NCBI RefSeq assembly: GCF_003711515.1
Contig: NW_021167080.1
Coordinates: 4,036,381-4,100,380, forward strand
Direction of reading: 5' to 3'
Origin: Sodiomyces alkalinus F11
Lineage: Eukaryota > Ascomycota > Sordariomycetes > Glomerellales > Plectosphaerellaceae
DNA: 64,000 nt
The notes below the pieces were generated by a model. The model had not been told where the DNA came from. It made no database searches and saw only the letters and a list, made by a program, of their open reading frames with translations. This document shows, in pieces, positions 1-9,783 of the stretch (positions within the stretch are counted from its first letter, which is position 1; every line of letters begins with the position of its first letter). A program made the position numbers and the translations under genes.

Positions 1-1
1 C

Positions 2-526
2 ACCCCGGACGACATCTGGGACCTGACCCACAACATCAACGTCAAGGGCGTCTGGTACGGCTGCAAGCACGCCGTCCTCTCCTTCCGCCGCCACGCCAAG
101 GCCCGCGCCTCCGTCATCAACACCGCCTCCGTCGTCGCCCTCGTCGGCTCCGCCACCCCGCAGCTCGCCTACACCGCCTCCAAGGGCGCCGTCCTCGCCC
201 TGACCCGCGAGCTCGCCGTCGTCCACGCCCGCGAGGGCTTCCGCTTCAACGCCCTCTGCCCCGCGCCCCTCAACACCCCGCTCCTCCAGGACTGGCTCGG
301 CGACGACAAGCCCAAGCGCCTCCGCCGCGAGATCCATTTCCCCACCGGCCGCTTTGGCGAGGCTGTCGAGCAGGCCCAGGCTGTCCTGTTCCTCGCGTCG
401 GACGAGTCCAACTTTGTCAACGGTCACGACCTCGTCGTGGATGGTGCCATGTCCAAGGCTTACGTGACCCCTGAGGGCCCTCCCCTTCCGGCACCTGTCA
501 ACTTTGCCAGTCAGGTGAAGCCGTAG
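2..526 (+). CDS. short-chain dehydrogenase/reductase, C-terminal part (5' cut by window edge)
   Basis: The reading frame is open from base 2 to a TAG at 524-526 and encodes about 174 residues of a classical NAD(P)-dependent short-chain dehydrogenase. The N-terminal Rossmann glycine motif lies outside the window. Visible family marks are NINVKG (the structural Asn region), NTASVVALVG with the catalytic Ser, YTASK with the catalytic Tyr and Lys, and the tail NGHDLVVDGAMSKAY, which is the usual end of classical SDRs. Substrate cannot be told from this; levodione or oxoacyl reductase-type enzymes look similar. It converges on the 2-methylisocitrate lyase gene, whose stop lies 188 bases away. No intron is visible in this part. 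Confidence 0.9.
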   Translation, partial: TPDDIWDLTHNINVKGVWYGCKHAVLSFRRHAKARASVINTASVVALVGSATPQLAYTASKGAVLALTRELAVVHAREGFRFNALCPAPLNTPLLQDWLGDDKPKRLRREIHFPTGRFGEAVEQAQAVLFLASDESNFVNGHDLVVDGAMSKAYVTPEGPPLPAPVNFASQVKP

Positions 527-714
527 ACTGAGGGGCAAATTTAGAAACTCATCTTGCGTTGTACATCCAACGAGAAAAACAGCGCCTTCATCGTAGGTGG
601 CTGGTCAACTATGCCAAAATATATAATAGAACACGACAGAAAAAAACGCCGCCCAAAATGCCCCGTTCCCTTTTTCTCTTCCATCTCACTCAAAAGCCAC
701 CACCCAAACATGGT

Positions 715-2600
715 CTATTTGAACTGGTCCTCCGTGTTACCCTCGCCCATGCTCTTGCTGCTCGAGCTACCGCTCTGGATAGCCCCCAAGATCCCATCGA
801 TGTAGCTCGCACCGCTCCACTTCTGGTGCGTCAGCACGTCGCACCCCGTCTCCTTCTCGCGGCGCTGCACGAGGTCCACGTACGCCAGCATGCCATCCGT
901 CTTGAACTGGCGCGCCAGCTCGTGGGTGATGGTAGCGTTGGAGTGCAAGCCGGCCAGCGAGATGAGCTGCAGCACGAACCCCTCGCGCGCAATGTCCCAG
1001 ATGAAGCTCTTGAGCGTCTCGTCCGTGAACCCGTGCGCCATCCAGTTGAAGCTGGGCGAGAGGTTGTACACGAGGCCTTTGCCCGGGTAGACGGCGCGGA
1101 CGGCGCGCGCCAGGTCGGTCGCCACTCGGACGTCGGGGTCGCCCGTCTCGACCCAGAGGAGGTCCGCGTAAGGGCCGAAGGCGAGAGCGCGCTTCGTGGC
1201 GGCGTCCATGCCGGCGCGGTAGTGGTAGTAGCCTTCGCGCGTGCGCGGGACGTCCCAGGAGAAGTACACGGGCTCGGCGCCGGCGGGGGTGTGCTGCGCG
1301 GCCAGCTTGCGGCGCTGGGAGATGCCCATGTCGCGGTCGGCGCGGACGGCGGCCTGGTAGGCGTCGATGGCGGCTTGGGGGGCGCCGACGTTCTGCAGGT
1401 GGGCGGCGGCGGCGTCGTCAAAGGTCATCAGCTTGGCGTTCTTGACCCAGCTGGCCTCGAAGGCGTCGATCTCGGCGCCGGCGGCGCCCTTGGCCTCCAT
1501 GGCCTGGATGGTCTCGGCGAGGGGCTCGACGGCCGGGTCGTTCACGCCCAGGATGAACTCGTGGTCGCGGACGTCGATGGCGCTGCTCAGCAGCTTGCCG
1601 CTCTCCGAGTCGGTGCGGGCGATGACGAGGTTCTCGGTGCCCATGACGTCCCACTGGAAACGGGCGGCGTTGAGGCGGTTGATGTGCTCGCCCACGGGGA
1701 CGAGCACCTTGCCGGCGAGGTGGCCGCACTTCTTGCCGCCGTGGAGCTGGTCCTCGAAGTGCACGGCCGCGGCGCCGTTCTCGGCGAAGAGCTTGGCGAG
1801 CTTGAGGACGGCCGAGAGGCCGCCGTGGCCGGTGTCGCCGTCGGCGATGATGGGGCGGAGGTAGTCGGTGTACGGGGTCCGGGCGCGCTCTTCGGGCGAG
1901 AGCTTGCGGCGGGTATCCCATTGCTTGCGGTCGTGCATGGACTGGGCCTTGGCCAGGCGCTGCACTTGGTTGGGCACGGTGTTGTAAGGGTAGTCGCCAA
2001 AGTCGGGGGACACTTCGTTGGTCGTGGTCAGGAGGGAGGAGCAAGCCCAGCCCGAGATGTAGAGGACCTCTTGGTGAGGAGCTTGTTGCGTCATCTGAAC
2101 GGGATCAATGGCTCCCACTGGATATTGTAGCTCGGTTAGTAAATCAAATCATATCATCTCCAGGCAAAGAATAGGACCGAGGGCAACGTACTGGTGTGGA
2201 TGGGCTTTCCCTCCGCCTCACGCTCGCGGATGAGGTTGAAGAGCTTCCTGGCCATGAGGGAGCTCGTGTAGGTCTGCTGCTGGGTACCACGCTTGGACAC
2301 GACATCGGCGGCACTATAGGGCCGCTTGATGCCCTCGAAGCGAGGCGATTGCCACCAGGCTTCCACTTCCTTGATCTGGGCATCATATAGAGCGTCCTCG
2401 GCCGAACCGGCTTTGCTGGACTCGGGGAGGAGTTGGAAGGCGTCTGCGGGGGCGGCGAAGGCCTTCGCAGGCGGCGACTGAGCCATCCTGGGTGAGGTGG
2501 AGAGACAGCGGATGGCGACGGAGGCGGGAGACATAGAAGAAGCCCGGGGGCCGAGTGTTGTGACCCTTCGGGGGGCTCGTGTTACGAACCGGCGCATCAT
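715..2600 (-). CDS. mclA: mitochondrial 2-methylisocitrate lyase
   Basis: This gene encodes the last enzyme of the methylcitrate cycle, which splits 2-methylisocitrate into pyruvate and succinate in mitochondria. Exons are 2600-2192 and 2117-715, giving 603 residues. The intron (2118-2191) has a GTACGT donor, a TACTAAC branch site and a CAG acceptor; the join makes the codon for Met in IHTMGAIDPVQ. The N-terminus (MMRRFVTRAPRR) is basic and Ser/Ala-rich, as in a mitochondrial presequence. This separates it from the peroxisomal or cytosolic isocitrate lyase. The isocitrate lyase signature KKCGH lies near residues 265-269 with the catalytic Cys at 267. SFNW is followed by Met, not by the Asp usual in isocitrate lyases, which fits the methyl form. 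A leader intron is likely (see 2612-2695). Assignment over plain isocitrate lyase rests on the presequence and on the adjacent methylcitrate synthase. Confidence 0.93.
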
Positions 2601-2611
2601 TATGAGAAAGG

Positions 2612-2695
2612 CTGAAGAGAAAGACGGTCTCCGGGTTAGATTTCTTGCGTGAGAAGCCAGGTAGGTGGGGGAGGAGAAAGAAATTGAGTACTTAC
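2612..2695 (-). other. probable 5' leader intron of mclA
   Basis: On the minus strand a GTAAGT donor begins at base 2695 and a pyrimidine-rich TTCTCTTCAG acceptor ends at 2612, only 11 bases before the ATG at 2600. Removing this 84-base segment leaves a short leader directly before the start codon. The frame is open further upstream but holds no convincing presequence, so I read this as a leader intron rather than extra coding sequence. Confidence 0.55.
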
Positions 2696-3500
2696 AACTT
2701 GGAGGAAGAGAGGTGTTGAGGAGTCTGCCGACGAAGGACGAAGGAGATGCGAGAGCCAGGAATGGCTCGGAGATCCGATCCGACCGATACTCGGCTAAGA
2801 GGTGGAAAGGTTGAATGACCACTGGGCCTAAGGTCACGCAGTCTACCGGTAATGGAGACCTGAGAACGGATATGGATACGTAAAGCAAGAGAATAAGTAG
2901 AGCAGAGCCCCCCCACCAGCAGAGGAGAGGGGGAAAAAGAAGAAAAAAAGATTAGGTGGTCTAGATCCAATGGTGAGGATTAGCAAATGGACCGCTGGAG
3001 ATGAGGTAAGCGGCTGTAGAGGGTCGTACTTCGTACTTTTGTCTTCGTACCTTAGAGGGCCGAACGACAGGAAAGAATACCTTCTGCCTCACCTTACCAA
3101 TGAGCCTTGGTTAAGCGGTAAATGGTTCCCGCAGAAATAGTACGATGACGGAAGAGGGGGACTTTCACGGGAAGGAGCGATTACTGGCCAATGGATAAGG
3201 AAAAGCGCAAGTATTATCTAAGGTGAGCAGAGTGGTAAGTAAAAGTAAGGTACCGCTGGTCCGGGGTCGGTTTCGTTGCCATTGCCGGGGTATCTGATTG
3301 TCTCCATCCTCGGCTTCCCTCGGTATTCTGAGACCATTCAGAGCTACCGGTATTACCCTTGAAGCTTCTCCCGTTTCCCCCACCAACGGGCACCTGCACC
3401 TCACCTTCCGCCCTGTGTGTCTAATTGTAGTCACCCTGTGTTACTCCCAGTTCCCAGAAGTGCTAGTACGTGTAAAGCTGTCGGAGTACACCGGAGCGTG

Positions 3501-3535
3501 CTGTAGGGCGCTGTAGGGCGCTGTAGGGCGCTGTA
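3501..3535. repeat. 10-base tandem repeat, 3.5 copies
   Basis: The unit CTGTAGGGCG occurs three times in perfect tandem at 3501-3530, followed by CTGTA. It lies about 470 bases before the mcsA start codon in the shared promoter region. Confidence 0.95.
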
Positions 3536-4002
3536 ATTTCCAGGAAATTCCCCAAAATGGTAGGCACTACGTAGGTGCCACAGGTACCGTTCGTACCGTT
3601 ACTGTGGGGTACCTACCCAAGGTACACGTATCCAAGTCCCACAACCCCACGATTCCAGCTTGCCCCGCCAATTATGATCCCCCGAGACCCCGGGATCCCG
3701 GTTGTTCTTGCCTTTCCCTCGTCCGACTCTCGTACTTCGTACTTGGTCTCTCGTCGGCTCAAGAGGTACATTTCTCGGCTTGAGATCCAACTTTCGAGAC
3801 TACTTCTGTCTCAGTTCCTTCTTCCCCGTCGTCAACTTTTTCTTCTTCCTTTTTCCTCGTCCGTCTCCTTCCACCTCCCATACCATATCGGCCCGTGGTC
3901 ATCGCCATATTCTCCTCTTATTCTCCTCTCCTCGTCATAGTCGATCCTCATTGACTTTCCTCCTCCCTTCCTACCTCACCGACTTCTTCCACCGGTCAAA
4001 GA

Positions 4003-5666
4003 ATGGCGATGAACGTCCGCACCACCACCAGGGCGCTTGGTGCTCTCCGCGTATGTCCCATGTCCGCTTGCTTCCTCACAGTTTCGGTTTCGTTCTTGAA
4101 CATGAATTGGGTTTTCTGACAAATGGTCCAAACGTTCAGCCCATGGCGGCCCGCGCTGCTGTCAACGTCCGCCCCTACTCCTCCTCCTCCTCCGAGCCCG
4201 ACCTCAAGACCACCCTCAAGGAGGCCATCCCCGCCAAGCGCGAGCTCCTCAAGAAGGTCAAGGCCCACTCCTCCAAGGTCATTGGCGAGGTCAAGATTGA
4301 GAACACCCTCGGCGGCATGCGCGGCCTCAAGGCCATGGTATGGGAGGGCTCCGTCCTCGACGCCAACGAGGGCATCCGCTTCCACGGCCGCACCATCAAG
4401 GACTGCCAGAAGGTGCTCCCCAAGGGCAAGACCGGCACCGAGATGCTCCCCGAGGCCATGTTCTGGCTCCTCCTCACCGGCCAGGTCCCCTCCACCAACC
4501 AGGTCCGCCAGTTCTCCCGCGAGCTCGCCGAACAGGGCCAGCTGCCCGCCTTCGTCAACAAGATGCTCGACGACTTCCCCAAGGACCTCCACCCCATGAC
4601 CCAGTTCGCCATGGCCGTCTCCGCCCTCAACTACAACTCCAAGTTCGCCAGGGCCTACGAGAACGGCCTGGGCAAGGCCGACTACTGGGAGCCCACCTTC
4701 GACGACTGCATCTCCCTCCTCGCCAAGCTGCCCACCATCGCCGCCAAGATCTACCAGAACGCCTACCGCGGCGCCGGCGCCCTCCCCGCCGAGATCGACG
4801 TCGGCGAGGACTGGTCTTACAACTTTGCCGCCATGCTGGGCAAGGGCGGCAAGGAGAACGAGAACTTCCAGGATCTCCTCCGCCTCTACCTCGCCCTCCA
4901 CGGCGACCACGAGGGTGGTAACGTTTCTGCCCACGCCACCCACCTGGTCGGCAGCGCCCTCAGCGATCCTTTCCTCAGCTACAGCGCCGGTCTGCAGGGT
5001 CTGGCCGGTCCCCTGCACGGGTGAGTTATTATTTTTTTTTCTTTTTTTCCCTTTTTCCCCCCTTTTTTTTTTTTTTTTCCTTTTTTTCTTCCTTTTCTTT
5101 TCTGTTGCTACTGCATCCACGACGTACCCCCCACATACCACAATAACACCACATGCTAACACACCTGCAGCCTCGCCGCCCAGGAGGTCCTCCGCTGGAT
5201 CCTCCAGATGAAGGAGGCCATCCCCGCCAGCTACGGCAAGGAGGAAGTCACCAACTACCTCTGGTCGACCCTCAACTCGGGCCGCGTCGTCCCCGGCTAC
5301 GGCCACGCCGTCCTCCGCAAGCCCGACCCCCGCTTCGAGGCCCTCATGGACTACGCCTCGGCCCGCCCCGAGATCGCCCAGGACCCCGTCTTCCAGCTCG
5401 TCAAGCTCAACAGCGAGGTCGCCCCCGAGGTCCTCAAGAAGCACGGCAAGACCAAGAACCCCTACCCCAACGTCGACTCCAGCTCCGGCGTCCTCTTCCA
5501 CCACTACGGCTTCCACGAGACCCTGTACTACACCGCCACCTTTGGCGTCTCCCGCGGCCTCGGCCCCCTGGCCCAGCTCATCTGGGACCGCGCCCTGGGT
5601 CTCCCCATCGAGCGCCCCAAGAGCATCAACCTCCAGGGTCTCCTCGAGATTGCCGAGAGCTCATAG
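4003..5666 (+). CDS. mcsA: mitochondrial 2-methylcitrate synthase
   Basis: It condenses propionyl-CoA with oxaloacetate to 2-methylcitrate, the first step of the methylcitrate cycle, in mitochondria. Exons are 4003-4050, 4140-5020 and 5171-5666, giving 474 residues. The first intron interrupts the presequence (MAMNVRTTTRALGALR then PMAARAAVNVRPYSSS), so the start is the ATG at 4003. Citrate-synthase residues are in place: His309 in GPLHG, His355 in PGYGH and Asp412 in NPYPNVD, spaced almost as in pig citrate synthase. The start of the mature part (EPDLKTTLK) and the region FHGRTIKDCQKVLPKGKTG resemble fungal methylcitrate synthases more than the housekeeping citrate synthase. The second intron (5021-5170) is unusually T-rich. 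It is divergent from mclA, which supports the methyl form. Confidence 0.92.
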
Positions 5667-5950
5667 AGGGGGTAGAGGCGGTAGAGGTGGTGCTTTGTGG
5701 GTGACCAAACAAAATTCTGTCGGTCAGGGGAAAAAAACTTGTATTTATTTTAAAGGATATCTTACTTTTTTGCGCCTTCACATGTAGATCACGCCGGTGT
5801 TCATCACAGATGGTGAGGGTGTAGGTGTCATAGTGGTTCATTTATTGGATTTTGATTCATCTCTTCGGTATTGATGCCGCAGCCTTTCGAGTGATGTCGG
5901 GACCTATACGCTGTAACGAGACTACCATATGTCTCTCGGCATATCCAGAG

Positions 5951-6361
5951 CTACATGAGGACACACCTGTCCTTACTATTCTTCACCTTGGACTTTCTGC
6001 CCCCTTCCTTTCCCTCTCCTCCTTTACTTGACCCTCCTCCCGTTCCGTCTCCGCCTCCGACACCAGAACCTGATCTAGTCCCGGGGCCCGCACCCTGCCT
6101 CGCCTTGTCATCCCTATTCACCTTTCGCCTTTCTTCCCTCTTCTGCCGCCTCTCCGCCCTCTCTCGTTTCTCCTCCTCCCGCCGCTCTCTGCACGTCGGG
6201 CAATCCGATTCGTCTAGCGTGCCTGCGCTGTCGACAAGATGGGCGCACTGCACCCAGACGCCTTCTTTCTTGTTGCTTTTCCTTTGGGCGTCCGGGCAGC
6301 GGTTTATGACCGTGGTTGTCGTGTTGCAGGTTTCGCAGTGTAGGGCCCTTTTTTTGCACAT
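5951..6361 (-). CDS. small conserved cysteine-containing protein with CVLM C-terminus
   Basis: The only in-frame ATG is at 6361 and gives 136 residues. The N-terminal part has paired cysteines (MCKKRALHCETC, then NRCPDAQ, VQCAHLV and SDCPTCRE), which suggests zinc binding. A highly charged segment rich in Arg, Glu and Lys follows (probably helical), then a Gly/Ser/Lys-rich tail. The last four residues are Cys-Val-Leu-Met, a good CaaX box; Met at the end would favour farnesylation. Small proteins of this layout are common in filamentous fungi, but I know no function for them. It lies between mcsA and the carboxylase gene on the minus strand and has no visible intron. Confidence 0.65.
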   Translation of the reverse strand: MCKKRALHCETCNTTTTVINRCPDAQRKSNKKEGVWVQCAHLVDSAGTLDESDCPTCRERREEEKRERAERRQKREERRKVNRDDKARQGAGPGTRSGSGVGGGDGTGGGSSKGGEGKEGGRKSKVKNSKDRCVLM

Positions 6362-6796
6362 TTTTTCTTTTTCTTTTTCTTTTCCGCTGGTGGTCTTGTC
6401 TGGGTTGAGGAGTGAGTACCAGTTTGTTGTTTGTTTCTGGTATGGTCGGTAGGTTGCTAGGATCGCGGGGGATAAGATGTTGGTTCGCTTGAGGTTGGGG
6501 ACTTGGAAGAGAATAGGGGCTAAATAGGGGCTAAATAGGGGCAGCTGAGTCTTGGACGGCGTCGAGTCCACAGGGTTCTAACTGATTCACGCCCACACCA
6601 ACAGACGAAGCAACCTGCAAGTAAATGTTCAAAACGCTCCCATTTATGAGTATCTTTAGTAATATACCTGTATGCTCGAATGTCTTTGTAAACCACCGCC
6701 CCCCTCATTTCCTGTGGAAGACGCCACCTTCTCCTGGTTTGCATCATCACATACGATACAAACAATCCTGCTCGTCATTGCTTAATGGACGCAAAG
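6362..6796. other. intergenic, 435 bases
   Basis: Spacer between the start of the CVLM protein gene and the stop of the carboxylase alpha subunit gene, both on the minus strand. It should hold the promoter of the small protein and the 3' end of the carboxylase transcript. I see no further gene. GGGGCTAAATA is repeated in tandem at 6517-6539. Confidence 0.6.
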
Positions 6797-9179
6797 TCAT
6801 GAGTCGCCCTCCTTGACTGCCTCTTCTTCAAACAGTACTAGTATAGTTCCAGCCTTGCAGATATCCTAATTGCCTTATCAGTACAAACAGTGCACCAGGG
6901 GACGAGATATATGACAACTTACCCCTTCCTTGTGAGTCAGCTTCTTCACCACGCCGTCCTGAGGTGACCTAATCACCGTCTCCATCTTCATCGACTCGAT
7001 GCTATTGTTTGCCGTCAGCGAAAGAACAAAAGAAAACCACCAGTGAGAGAGGGGAAAAGACTTACACTACAAGAGGCTCCCCCTTCTTGACGCTCTGCCC
7101 CTCCACCACCTCGTTCTTCAACACCTTGCACGGCATCGGCGCGGCCACCGACGCAGCCACCTCCTTCAACCCGAGGGCCTTCTCGAACCACGACGGCGGC
7201 AGGAGCGCCAGCTCCGTCCGCCCGCCGTGCTGGAACACCACCAACCTGGACGCCCCCCCCTCGGCGGCGGTCCGGGCCGTCGAGGTCCGCACCACGGTCG
7301 ACTGTATCCTCTCGTCCGGGAAGAAGCTCGTCAGCCTGTTGGTGGAAGGCGTGGCCACGGACGACGATGACGAGCACGCCACGTTTTCGTACACCGCCGC
7401 TGGACCGTTCTCGTCCCCCCCTTCTTTGCCGCGTAGCACCGTGGCGCGGAAGTGCGCGGGGGACGTCTGCGCGAGACGCACCTGGACGACCTGGCCCTCT
7501 TCCGCGGCGTAGGCGTCCAGGACCTTGAACGCAAAGTTGCGCTCGGTTGTCGTGGCGGGGTCGCCGAACCCGAGGGACTGGCCGTGCGGTGACGGTGACG
7601 GTGACGGTGACGGTGACGGTGACGGTGACGGTGATGGTGACGGTTCCGCAGCGGCCAAGAGGGACCCCAGCGCAGCCTGAACAAAAACCTCGTCCCGGGT
7701 GGGACGCCGCGCGAAGAGCTCGTCGCGCCACTTGTCGATGAAGCCCGTCTCGACGTCGCCGGCAACAAAGGCCGGGGACCGGCACATCTTCTTGAGGAAC
7801 TCAATGTTGGTGCTGAGACCCACGACCTCGTAGTCCTGCAGGGCGCGTTCCAGGCGGCGGATCGCGGTGGGTCGGTCGGGCCCGCGGACGATGAGCTTGG
7901 CGATCATGCCGTCGTAGGCCTCGGAGACGGTGTCGCCCTGGACGAAACCGGCATCGATGCGGACGACGTCGGGGTCCGTTTCGGGGGTCGTGAGGTGGAC
8001 GAGCGTGCCGGAATCCGGCATGAACCCTTTTTCCGGGTTCTCGGCGTAGATGCGAGCCTCGATGGCAGACCCGCGCGCGGCGATGGCTTCGGAGATTTCC
8101 CCCTGCGTCATGGGGAGAGGCTCCCCCGCCGCGACGGCCAGCTGCCACGCGACAAGGTCGGTGCCCGTGACCATTTCGCTGACGGGGTGCTCCACCTGGA
8201 GACGCGTGTTCATCTCCATGAAGTAGAACGCGCCCGAGTCGCGATCGAGGATGAACTCGACCGTGCCGGCGCCGACGTAGCCGACGGCCAGGGCGGCGCG
8301 CCGGGCCTTCTCCCACAGGTCGAGGCGCGTGGCCTCGTCGAGGTCGGGCGCGGGGGACTCCTCCAGGATCTTCTGGTGCCGGCGCTGGACGCTGCAGTCG
8401 CGCTCGCCGAGGGCGACGCAGTTGCCGTACTTGTCGGCAAAAACCTGCACCTCGACGTGGCGCGGGCGCACGATGTACTTCTCGACCAGCATCACCTCGC
8501 CCCCTTCGCCGAACGAAGCGCGAGCCTCGGCGCGCGCGCTGCGGAGCTGTTGCGAAAAGTCGGCCTCGGACGGGACGATGCGCATGCCCTTGCCTCCGCC
8601 GCCGCGGACGCTCTTGAGCAGCACGGGGAACTGGATTTTCCGGGCGTGGCGGAGGAGTTGCTCCTCCGACTGCTCTGGCCCGTGGTATCCCGGAACGCAG
8701 GGCACCCCGGCCGCGTTCATGATCTCCTTGCTCCTGGCCTTGTCTCCCATATCGGCCATGGCCTGGGCCGGAGGGCCGACGAAGACGATGCCCTCCTGCT
8801 CACACCGAGAGGCGAACGCGGCATTCTCAGACAAGAAGCCGTAGCCTGGATGTAGCGCCTGGATACCGTTCTGTTTGGCCAGAGAAATGATGCGCTCGCC
8901 GTCCAGGTACGCCTTGGGGTTGCCTAGAGCGAGGGAGTGGGGGGCACAGGCGGCATGCTGTGAAGAGGCATCGGGGTCGGTGTAGAGGGTTGTGGTTCGG
9001 ATACCGAGCTTATCGGCTGTCCTATGAATTCGAAGGGCAATCTCGCCGCGGTTGGCTATGAGAAGGGAAGTGATGGGAGTGATCTGAGGGGAGGCGGAAG
9101 AGGGAGATGGCGTTGATGATGTGCTGAGCAATCGAGGGAGGGGGCGGACGAGCCGATGCCTTGCCTTGATAGAGCGCAT
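6797..9179 (-). CDS. mccA: 3-methylcrotonyl-CoA carboxylase, biotin-containing alpha subunit
   Basis: This subunit of mitochondrial methylcrotonyl-CoA carboxylase, an enzyme of leucine breakdown, carries the biotin. Exons are 9179-7066, 7001-6923 and 6865-6797, giving 753 residues. The start is the ATG at 9179, followed by a basic Ser-rich presequence. The biotin carboxylase domain shows SLLIANRGEIALRI, the ATP loop GGGGKGMR and EMNTRLQVEHPVSE. The biotinyl domain comes last: APMPCKVLKNEV runs through exon 1, and the biotin Lys sits in ESMKMET in the 79-base exon 2. Exon 3 supplies DICKAGTILVLFEEE and the stop. Between the two domains lies a Ser-Pro repeat coded by a hexanucleotide array. Pyruvate and acetyl-CoA carboxylases are ruled out by length and domain order; propionyl-CoA carboxylase alpha is the nearest alternative. 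No beta subunit gene is nearby. Confidence 0.92.
7587..7646. repeat. hexanucleotide array coding Ser-Pro repeat in mccA
   Basis: Eight perfect copies of CGGTGA (7587-7634) are followed by one TGGTGA copy and a decaying unit. On the minus strand they encode a run of Ser-Pro dipeptides in the linker between the carboxylase and biotinyl domains of mccA. Unit length is a multiple of three, so copy-number change would keep the frame. Confidence 0.95.
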
Positions 9180-9783
9180 ATTGGGCAAGCCGGAAAGCTA
9201 GATGGAAATAGGCCGAGTTAAAGGGGGGGTGAAGAAGAATTGAGCGATCTGACTTTCCCAATTGATCAACTCGGAGTCGAGAGGAAAAGAGAAGAGGGGA
9301 GTTGGATGGTTGGAGTGGGAGTGGGAGCGAGAATGCCCGTAGAAGAATCCCGAGCCTGTGAACTTGTGAAGTCACTTCGACTCTTGGACCTCATGGTGCT
9401 GCCGATGGTAGCCGGTGGACCGCATTGAAGCGCAGGGACAAGTCGACCGCGGTCCGACTGTTATGCAACTGTCCACAGCTGGTGGAATACCTAGCTCATC
9501 CTCCTAATTACGTCATTCGCGGAGGTGTATCTACAAGGGTACCCCTCCTTAGTCAGCCGAACCCAGAATGACATGGGCGGGGCCCAGACAATCGTCGGAC
9601 GTTGCGGCCGAGAACTGATGGTCCTGCGTCTTTGCAGATCTCGACTACGGTGCCTCATAGTCAACTTTGTACATCTCCCAAACCCAAACGTTCCAGGGCC
9701 GTCCAACGTCGACTACTACCACGACATCACCCATCGTTGCACGAACAGCGACATCAAGACATCGACCTGCTCTTTCAGACATC
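9180..9783. promoter_or_regulatory. divergent promoter region of mccA and the FMN split-barrel gene
   Basis: These 604 bases separate two divergent start codons. No gene is recognisable here. It should hold both promoters, but I identify no specific operator. Confidence 0.5.

Larger units (their letters stand above)
2601..4002. promoter_or_regulatory. divergent promoter region of mclA and mcsA
   Basis: These 1.4 kb separate the start codons of the two methylcitrate-cycle genes and hold no recognisable gene. The segment contains a 10-base tandem repeat (3501-3535), two copies of CGTACTTCGTAC (3024-3035 and 3731-3742) and a GTGGGG word at 3604-3609, which fits the CreA core SYGGRG but is too short to be decisive. 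The part before the mcsA start is C/T-rich, as fungal leaders often are. Shared regulation is inferred from the layout. Confidence 0.55.

Noticed and set aside
559..2130. Long plus-strand open frame of 523 codons
   Set aside because: It is antisense to mclA. Its product is Val/Ala/Gly/Arg-biased, as expected for the shadow of a GC-rich gene, and no motif is seen.
3702..4002. Upstream extension of the mcsA frame
   Set aside because: Open but not similar to any presequence. The ATG at 4003 with the spliced 16-residue start gives a normal mitochondrial targeting sequence.
3996..5516. Minus-strand open frame of 506 codons
   Set aside because: It is the antisense shadow of mcsA and runs through its T-rich intron; it has no protein family marks.
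7995..8855. Plus-strand open frame inside mccA
   Set aside because: Shadow of the carboxylase coding strand, of biased composition and without motifs.
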